Shown here piece by piece: positions 55,894-64,000 of a stretch of DNA of 64,000 nucleotides. Numbering within the stretch: the first letter of the stretch is position 1; the number at the start of each line of letters is the position of its first letter. The DNA is from Blastobasis lacticolella (taxonomy: Eukaryota > Arthropoda > Insecta > Lepidoptera > Blastobasidae). Position numbers and translations under genes: made by a program. The stretch is taken from assembly GCA_905147135.1 (NCBI GenBank), contig LR990067.1:1860001-1924000 (forward strand), read 5' to 3'. The notes under the pieces were generated by a model. That model was given only the letters and a program-made list of their open reading frames with translations. It searched no databases and was not told where the DNA came from.

Positions 55894-56510
55894 GAGTACG
55901 AGACAGTAGCATCGGTTGCCGAGTGGCTACGGTATCCAACTCGTAAGCGAGAGGTACCGGGTTCGAATCCCACTGCGGCCATTTACCATGGCTCTTTTCT
56001 GAGTTGTGTACATTAGTTGAATGTGTGGTGTGGTGTCCGGCAGAGTAGAATAGCACCAACCCCTTACACTCATGGGTGTCGTACAAGGCGACTAATGTTT
56101 TCGAGGCAAAAGATCAACAGTCTCCGTAGTCTGGAAAATGGGCAGCAGCATTTTCCATTGTTATATTTAATCACTGCGATCTCCAACCCGCCTGCCAAGC
56201 GTGGAGATTATGGCAATAACCTCCCCTTACGTGGGAGAGGCTCTAAGTCCTGCAGTGGACTGTTACGGGCTGTGATGATGATTAGTTGTATGCTATCGGA
56301 TGCTCTTACGGTGAGGCAAAACATCGTGAAACCTGCACATTCAGACGACTGAATGTGTAACCAAGGTCCAATCTGGCCAGGTTCCCCGGTAGAAGGATCA
56401 CGGAGGTCAGATGGCAGTCGCTCCACTGTAATTATCTGATGATACACAGCCGGAACATTAACACCAAGATTATTATTATTATTTATTATCTTCTTCTTTT
56501 TTCCACAACT
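55894..56510 (+). mobile_element. SINE family B, unit 2, interrupted
   Basis: Same head as 40102 (GTTGCCGAGTGGCTACGG, GGGTTCGAATCCCAC), then an insertion at 56024-56281, then the body with the 3' part lost in unit 1 (GATACACAGCCGGAACATTA) and a TTATTATTATTATTT tail. Confidence 0.75.
56024..56281 (+). mobile_element. retroelement fragment G, only in unit 2, with target duplication
   Basis: Flanked by TTAGTTGAATG (56013-56023) and TTAGTTGTATG (56282-56292), an 11-bp duplication with one change. Unit 1 has the empty site GTACATTAGTTGAATGCTAT. The insert matches 27460-27735 and ends GATGATGA. Confidence 0.85.
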
Positions 56511-56639
56511 ACAAACAACATAAAAACATAACCCTAAACTTAAAGCTATATTTACAGATAAAAAACCCTCTTCCAGGGCATCCCCGCGAGGCATTGTGCC
56601 CAGAAGGCTGGCAACATTTCCCCTTTGAATAATAAAGCC

Positions 56640-57960
56640 TTATAGTGGTGTCCCCGCAAATATTTGAAAGAACGTTTCTCGCTCGTACGATTCGGATGTG
56701 GAATGAGCTCCCAGCCACAGTGTTTCCTTTGGACTCTGGGATCGTTTCACAGGTATATTAGAGGTCTCCTAAGAGGCGGGCAACGCATTGGTAGCGCCCT
56801 TGGTGTTGCTGATGTCCATAGACGGCGGTGATCACTACCCATCAGTTGTCTACCGTATTACATAAAAAATGATTAACCTCTGCGCCAAAAAAAGTTGCCA
56901 GCCGTGCGGTCACCAGTGACACCACAGAGACGCCTGGAAAAATTACGCCTGGAGTGGTCATGGTATAGGCAGCATTTTCAGTTTTCCACGCTTGCGACTG
57001 CAACATTTATTATTTATTTATTTATTATTTAAGTCGCGTACCAATACCAAGCGTAGCGATATCTTGCAATCAGAGCGTATAATTCCGCATGGTTCCAATG
57101 AAGCTAAAATATTTGCTGTAGCAAGAGACCGCCGGATCGCCTCGTTGAGGGAAGCGTGGCGCGGTATGCGACAAGACAGACCAAGGTGTTCCAGCTAGCT
57201 AACCGATACACCACATCTGCGGTAATGGGGATGGGTAACATCGGTGCCTAAGCGCAGATTGACAGCTAAGGTCAGAGAACAGATGTCCAACAAAGTGCCA
57301 ATGTTTGGTGATGGTAATGCATTCAACCAGATTCTGGCTCGAAAGCTGCGAGCAAACGGGCATGGTCGGCCAAATCTGTGCTAGAATTTAAAAGTGGGAC
57401 TAACTTACAGAGGGGTTGATCCCACTGCTTTTGAGAGGCGGGAATGGTATAGGTATAAAGACGCGAACTTTTGATTTTTTGTTTATGGTGTCGGTCTGTG
57501 ACGGTCTTCCGTGCTTACATGGAATGTACAGTAGGAATAGATGAATAAATCCTCCCAGCTACATTTTTTATACCACTCAGGTGGCAAACAAGCTTACAGC
57601 CTATGGACGTTTGCATTACCAGTTACTTACACCGCCAATCTCCAATCGCATGACCCCACCCCTCAGGAATGACGTCACAACATGCATTTCGGTTATTCTG
57701 TGACGTTATTCCAGTGGATTGTATCATGCAATTGAAGATCGGCGATACCGTTCCTGGCACGGTGATGTGACGCTTGCGCGCAACGTTGGTGCAATTCACG
57801 CTGCATTCTTCGCTGCGCGCGCAAAGGCAGGCAGGTCGTAACTGAGCAACGGCTTCTAAGGTGACAGCAGCATGACCTCTTGACTTTAAATTTGTCAAAT
57901 TCTCAAACCAAAATATTTTCACAGGACTTCGTCTAATTCGCGAGCTCAAGTAAGATGCCA
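56640..57960. repeat. LINE M tail and unclassified repeat DNA, unit 2
   Basis: Counterpart of 41339-42700, with small gaps and scattered base changes (for example loss of a roughly 25-bp stretch near 57873). No host gene recognised. Confidence 0.5.
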
Positions 57961-58079
57961 CTTACAACACACACACTGACACAGCGTCGACACTATTATC
58001 GGAACTATTTTAAATACATTTTTTAAGACAGCAAGTACGCTTTACGCAAGAAGTTATTTTTTAATTGTTATTGTCTTTG

Positions 58080-58820
58080 TTTTATCCGGTAATTGGAGTG
58101 GTGATGTATGCATCAGTGGAACAAAAATTATAAATCTCCGGTATGCCGATGACACGATGCTTCTTGCGGCAAGTGAAGCCGAAATGAAAGCCCTTCTGGA
58201 GGGAATGGAGGTGGTCAGCAATAGCCTGGGCCTCTCTATTAACAAGTCCAAAACCAAAGTTGTCATGAGGGACCGAGCGAATAAGCTCAATCTCAGAATC
58301 AAGACCACGATCTCCAGATAGTGGACAATTTTATTAATCTCGGCTCTAACATCAGCAATAATGGCTCCTGCGAGGTGGAAGTTCGAAGAACGCCATGTCT
58401 CAACTTCATAGAACTTGGAAAGACAGGAAATTCTTGCAGAAGGCGAAGACCAAGCTCGTTCGCACTTTGGTTTTTTCAATAATTTTTAATGGAGCTGAGA
58501 AATGGACATTAAGAAATGCTGATCACAATCGAGTAGATACCTTCAAAATGTGTTGCTGGAGAAGGTTGCTGCGTATTCCATGGACGGCACATCGGACCAA
58601 AGCGTATATTCTAAAGCAGCTAAACGTAAAGGATAGGCTTTCCACCATCTGCCTTAGACGAGTGCTGGAATATTTCGGTCATATTGCCAGAAAGGACGGG
58701 GCGAACCTCGAAAGACTGATGATCACTGGAAAGGTAGATGGTAAAAGACCTAGAGTTTGATCAGATCCGCACCACATTACATACTACATTCCACGAGGCT
58801 CTGCACTGTGCTGAGGACAG
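58080..58820 (+). pseudogene. RTE-type LINE remnant, unit 2
   Basis: Same fragment and lesions as 42830-43560, with about 20 base differences over 1 kb, among them a 3-base length change (GAATGGAGGTGG versus GAATGGTGG). The stop after the active-site block is shared. Confidence 0.75.
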
Positions 58821-59603
58821 GGGAAGATGGCGTGCCTTTGTCCGTGAAAGGATTATGGGGGAGAGACGTCACGGCCCTCAGATATGAGGAATACGTACGG
58901 AGGAGGAGGATCTCATATTTAGGTACATTATCGAATCATTTGCAGTACAACTTATGTCGTTTAAAATAATTAATATGTTAGGTTTACATAAAGTCAGAAC
59001 AAATAAGAATAAATAAAAATTACATAAGTAATTTATGATTAAAGTCATACGTCATTACGAGTAAATTAATAAAAATATAAATGTCATAATAATAAAATGT
59101 CTTAAAAATTTATAACAATATAATAATGTCAAGTGGCAATAATTAAATAGTAGGTAATTATAAATGTCAATAATTTAGATAACCTATCGAATAAAAAAAA
59201 TGTCAAATACTATTCAATTAAAAACTCATCTTGAAGTCAAAACGCAATTAGTAACATAAATATGCCTGAATTACTTCAAGACTCATATAGATTATATGCA
59301 CTTAATCTAACTACAGAATGTCATCGTAGTTGACAATAAAAACGATACCAAAACCGTCTTCTATAAACATCCTTAAAAGATAAACAGCGATACCACACAT
59401 CGGTAGTTTCTCTCGATTGAGTTGCCGCACTCAAATAACTCGGGTCATCTTAAAACGCCGATTTCCTCCATCCTTAATCAGAAGCACAATTTCACGGTTT
59501 GTTACCTCTATTCAATGATTCTCCGTTAAGAGTCAGATCGATTTGACTCTAAAAATTAAATGTTCGCGATAAAAAATGACTTAGCGAGGTTTCCGGAGGA
59601 GAA

Positions 59604-62600
59604 ATGCTTCGGAGTTTCTTATTTGTTTTATTATGCAACTACTGTGGAGGTGATAATAGTGAGAGTAGAAATATCGATGCATTACCTAAAGGGGTGCCGT
59701 CAGATTTTCTCAACAGAGTAGCTAGACGGATATTCGAAGAGACCAAGAAGAAATCTAAGGGCGATGAAGCGTCTCTTCCTGATGGTGGTACTGAGGTATC
59801 CGACGCGCATTTGCAAGAACAAAGCCAATTCATCAATAAAATAATGAAAGAAGAGAAAGAAAAATTAGAAAATCAAAATGCGAAATTAGATAGAAACGAA
59901 ACCGATGATTCCTTTGGTACCAAATCTGAGGATTCTGAGTCAGATGTGGCAAATGAAAGTACTGAGGGCCACGGTAAATCACTGTCTATAGAAATAACAG
60001 TAGGCGAAGGTGAATCCAATAAATACGCATCAGTAATAAATAAGACAATACGAACAGCAAAAGCACAGTATCAAGATGATAATGTTGGCACAGTACTTGC
60101 CATTACTACCAAATCTGAGGATTCTACGTCAGATGAATCAAATGAAAGTAAGACAGTGAGTAAAAATAATTCTGATAGCATTGATAAAACACTGTCAATA
60201 GAAATAACAGTAGATGAGGAGGCGTCAAATAAAAACGCACGAGTGATGAATAAGACAACAAGTTCAGCAAACGGTGAGGTAGAACCAGACATTATATTAG
60301 ACAAAGAAGATCATAGCATTGGTGATGATACCAGAAGGGCTGGTGAAAATATTTCATTCAGTTTAGGGTCACTAAAAAGTTTAAAAGATGTATCAAACAA
60401 GCTTAACGTTTCGGACAAGGAAAGGGTACCAAAAAATGAAAGTGAAACTGTGATAATTAAGCAAATTGGCACAACAAATGAAGGTACAGTGCTAGCTCAA
60501 AACGAGAAACCAGATAGTAGCATTAATTATAATGGAAGAAGAGCTAACGATAATGTAGCACTGAACTTAGAATCTCTCAAAACTTTGAATGAAGTTGCAA
60601 ACAAGAGCAAGATAATAAACATTGCACGCAAGGCGAAGCGAAATACAAAAAAAGATTTTAAGAATGGAAAGAATGGAAAAAATGAAAGTCAAAGTCAAGT
60701 CAAGTCAAAAAACCTAGATACAGGCACCGAATTGGGAGAATACTGGACTAGAACTCCAGCTGACTGGAAACTAATAACCAATAGACCGTGTTACGGATGT
60801 AGTACAACACCAAAAGGTGGCAATGGCGGCGGCAGTAACGGCGGCGCCGGCGGTAATGGCCATAAAACAACGTGCCCCCCAAAACTTCCTCCTTGGGTCA
60901 CGAAACCTATATACGAACCAAGAGGTAAACTCCATTATAGAAGCAGAATATCAAAGGATGGGGAAGAACAAGCAGGCGATGAAATTACACAAGCTACAAA
61001 CGACAATTTTCATGCAACTACCGAATATAATACTGAAACTTCTATTAGTCCACCAAACACAAATCAGTCATTAGACAAAAAAGAAAAAGAAAATAATAAT
61101 AGTAAAACGCAGCTTAAGATACTAAAATCAAGAATAACTACTAAGGAAAATAGTAGTCAAAGGTCAACAGTGGGGACAAATGAAAAAGGTTATAAAAAAG
61201 AAGCACAAATTGAGAACAGTAAAGGAAACGCTGTGAAAAATAGTAATAAGACAAGTGGAACAGAGACAGATATATCTATTAAAAATGGTGACAAGAGTAA
61301 AGTTTCAAAAGATGAGGTAAATCAAAGTAACGATAGAGATGGCACTCAAACAGGGAAAAGAAATGCAAATAAAACGAACAAAGAAAAATTTTTCTTCAGG
61401 CTCCAAAGTTCAGATGAAGATCAGTCTAATACTAATCATACTGAAAAAAGTAGAAGTGAATTGGACGAGGAACTACTAGAAAAAAATAACAAAGACTATA
61501 TTAAATCAATAACAACAAAGAATAACGAATCGACAGCAAAACCTACCGAAAACTATAGTGAGACTTCGAGACACCCAAAAACAGCAGATTTTTTAGAAAA
61601 AGGTGAGTCTACTAAAACAGTTACCGAATCAGTTACTCGATCTTATAGAAGTACCACAGATGAAGTGGAAAAAGATAAATATTATCTACGGTCTCATTTG
61701 AAAATGAGACATTATATTAAAAATAACAAAAAGAGAGGGGACAACAAAGAAAGGTTTATAGTTGTCAATAACAACAGAAAGCCGGTCCAAGTACATGACA
61801 ATAGAGTTTTATATGGTCCAATATTGATAAATGACCTAGAATTCCAGAAACCATTTAGACCAGCAAACCATTTCCCAAATAACGACGATACTAAAACACA
61901 TATTACTAATTCCAAATTACTAAACGCAATAAAAGCAATGATTAAGAAACAAAAATACAGAGTTCGGGAAACGCGTAAGTACTTTATTTGTTAAACTCAC
62001 CACCATAGTCACAATTAAAGCAGAGATTTAGGAGATCTACTTTTACTACAAGTATACTTGATAAAATATAACGTCATATTCTGTAGGGCTACTTTCCGTG
62101 CCCTTCGTTAAAAAATCGATCCGAAGTCGAAAGTACAAATATAATTCAAATTAAAAAGGAGCTTAATAATATTAATTTTCTCTTAAACGCAGGTTAACGA
62201 TTTTCAAAAAATCACTCAAAACACAACTCAAACACAAACTCAAAGCTTCATGTATAATATCGTTATCAATCAAATAACCTAAAGTGAATTATAAATACAA
62301 AATTGACACACTGCGCTATTAATTTTGCAAAAATAATTGTTTATCTTATGCGGTAGGCAGCGGCAAGCGGGCTACCTGATGGAAAGTACTGCCGCCTAAG
62401 GATAGTTAAACGGTGATACCAGCATTATGAAGGCATTTTTGGTCCGGAATTTCGACATCCGGAAAACCGGGTAGGCGATCCCGTTAACACCCATATTTTT
62501 GGGTACTTCTACTTAGAAAGTAACTCCTTCTCAAATTATGATATCTAAACTTCACAATCAAATTAATAATAAGTCCTTAAACAATTAATTAAATATAATC

Positions 62601-64000
62601 ATTTTCTTTTATTCAGATTCTGGGTCACCCCCACATGAGGTGGTCACAACATTGAAGACGCCCATAAGAATATTAAAGAGCAATCGCTTTAGGAAGCCAA
62701 AGCGAAATGCCAAAAGAAGATCTGACGATAGTGACGATGATTCTCCTTACTTTATACCTATACACGATTACTCACCTAATAACGCATATTTTAATCCTTA
62801 CAATCGTTTAGGACCAAATGACAATGATGCTCCACCACATAGGGAAGAAATTGTTCAAGATGCTGATGATGAATACAAATCTCATCTAAGATCTGAAGCC
62901 AAAGACGACGGTTCCCCTTATTTTATACCTGTACACGACTATTCGCCTAACAATGCATATTTCAACCCTTATAACCGTTTGGGACCCAATGATAATGATA
63001 ATGACAATGATGCACCAGGCGACGGATACAGATCATTCAATGACCAAACAATTAAAGATTCCTTCGAAGTTAGCCGTAAGTTGAATAATTTTAAAGATTT
63101 GAAATCAATTTTAGTAGACGAATCATACGAGCAAGGAGATGATATGGACGCCGACTATTATTTTGGTAATCATAAGGCAATAAAAAATAATGTAATCAAT
63201 CTACTTAAAAGAACACCTCTAAAAAGGGATCCGGAAAATAAACTTACACCAAAACATATACAATACGCGAGTTCGAAAGAAGCAATGCACCCAACAAAAT
63301 TTTTTAACAGCAACAATTATTTAAAAGATCACATTAGTGTGATCAGAAACTTTTTGTTCAGACATAAAGCCCCAAACCCCCGAAACCTAAAACCAGTATG
63401 GCGTACTCAAGATGAAGAACCAATAGAGAGTATCGTGATAACTGATGTTAATATTACTTCCACCACCAAAACCTATTTAAAATCTCTTTCTGGAGAAGAC
63501 GACGAAGATTATAAAATAAAAGAAATCACAAATATACAAGAAGGAGGCAAACAACCTGATGGGTCAGGAGGTGGGTCAGGAGCTGGGTCAGGAGTTGGGT
63601 CGGGAGGAAATGAAATAATTGGAGGTCCCCCTAAAATCTCAGTATCACAAATACCATCAGCAGGACATGACTCATTTTCAGAAGAAGGACGTGGTGAATT
63701 GCCATCAGGAACAGGAGCAAAACAAGACAATTTAGGAGTATCAGAAGGGGTTTCATTAAGCGGTGTAACCGAAGGAGGGGTATGGGCTCCTCCGGTGACA
63801 CCTCCATGGCTAGATGAAGGGTCAGGAGGGACAGGAGGTGTATTTGGAGGAAGTGTAGAACAAGGAACAGGAGGAGCATCCGGCGGAGGGTCAGCAAGTG
63901 GATCAGGGGCAATAACAGGAGGTGCATCAGGAAATGGATCAGGAGGTGGATTCGGAACTGGATCAGGAGACGGATCAGAAGGTGGACCAGGGGGAGGATC
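59604..64000 (+). CDS. giant secreted Gly-Ser repeat protein, copy 2, partial
   Basis: Exon 1 is 59604-61974 and exon 2 starts at 62617 and runs off the window in the Gly-Ser array. The splice sites are those of copy 1, and no stop or frameshift is seen, so the copy looks functional as far as it can be read. I see four amino-acid changes from copy 1: G21S, K278N, R1022S and D1023N, plus about three silent changes. Intron 1 differs at about three of 642 positions. The C-terminal exons lie outside the window. Role unknown, as for copy 1. Near-identity in exon, intron and 5' flank suggests gene conversion or a very young duplication. Confidence 0.85.

Larger units (their letters stand above)
55873..64000 (+). 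repeat. tandem duplication, unit 2 (cut by window end)
   Basis: Collinear with 40079 onward. From 43,740 on, the offset settles to 15,258 bases with no gaps inside the gene; before that it varies because of unit-specific insertions. Differences from unit 1: the 258-bp insertion at 56024, lack of the two MITEs at 40495 and 40919, and a retained 75 bp of SINE B. Confidence 0.85.

Noticed and set aside
1..64000. LTR retrotransposon, endogenous virus or CRISPR array
   Set aside because: I saw no paired long terminal repeats with a primer-binding site, no integrase or envelope-like frame, and no regularly spaced short repeats. All RT code here is of non-LTR type.

Overview
The window looks like nuclear DNA of an insect, most probably a moth or butterfly (Lepidoptera). 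It is AT-rich, genes have short GT-AG introns, and the intergenic space is packed with element types I know from lepidopteran genomes: Jockey/CR1-like and RTE-like LINEs, two tRNA-headed SINE families, a SINE with a LINE-type 3' end, a hAT-type element with an 8-bp target duplication, and many short TIR elements (MITEs). There is no bacterial or viral gene organisation, no CRISPR array and no stand-alone RNA gene that I can support.

Layout. 1-9.3 kb: a LINE reverse transcriptase split by a MITE, SINE and LINE fragments, several MITEs, a 1.05-kb fold-back element, and the decayed end of another retroelement ORF. 9.4-20.2 kb: a nested complex. An old, frameshifted LINE is interrupted by a LINE with two intact ORFs (10.5-14.5 kb) and again by a composite insertion (14.8-17.4 kb) carrying an element with about 195-bp inverted repeats. 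20.2-34 kb: repeats only, including a 929-bp hAT-type element. 34.08-36.90 kb: a four-exon gene for a secreted 333-aa protein with one peritrophin-type chitin-binding domain (CBM14). 37-40 kb: repeats.

From about 40.08 kb to the end lies a large tandem duplication (unit about 15.8 kb). Each unit carries a decayed RTE-like LINE followed by a giant gene. In copy 1 (44346-53339) four exons join in frame into a 2,114-residue secreted protein: signal peptide, Ser/Asn/Lys/Glu-rich half, about 570 residues of Gly-Ser repeat, and a C-terminal region of about 440 residues that I do not recognise. Copy 2 starts at 59604 and runs off the window inside its Gly-Ser region.

The two genes, with intron 1 and about 300 bp of upstream DNA, are almost identical (roughly 0.2% by eye). 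DNA just upstream differs by roughly 2-6%, with a sharp step near 44045/59303. Intron and silent sites share the low divergence, so recent gene conversion or a younger second duplication is more likely than selection alone. Insertions present in only one unit (40495-40912, 40919-41338, 56024-56281) act as internal time markers.

The CBM14 gene and the giant genes are on the same strand and all encode secreted, low-complexity proteins. A shared role in cuticle, peritrophic or another extracellular matrix is an inference from domain content and position, not shown by the sequence.
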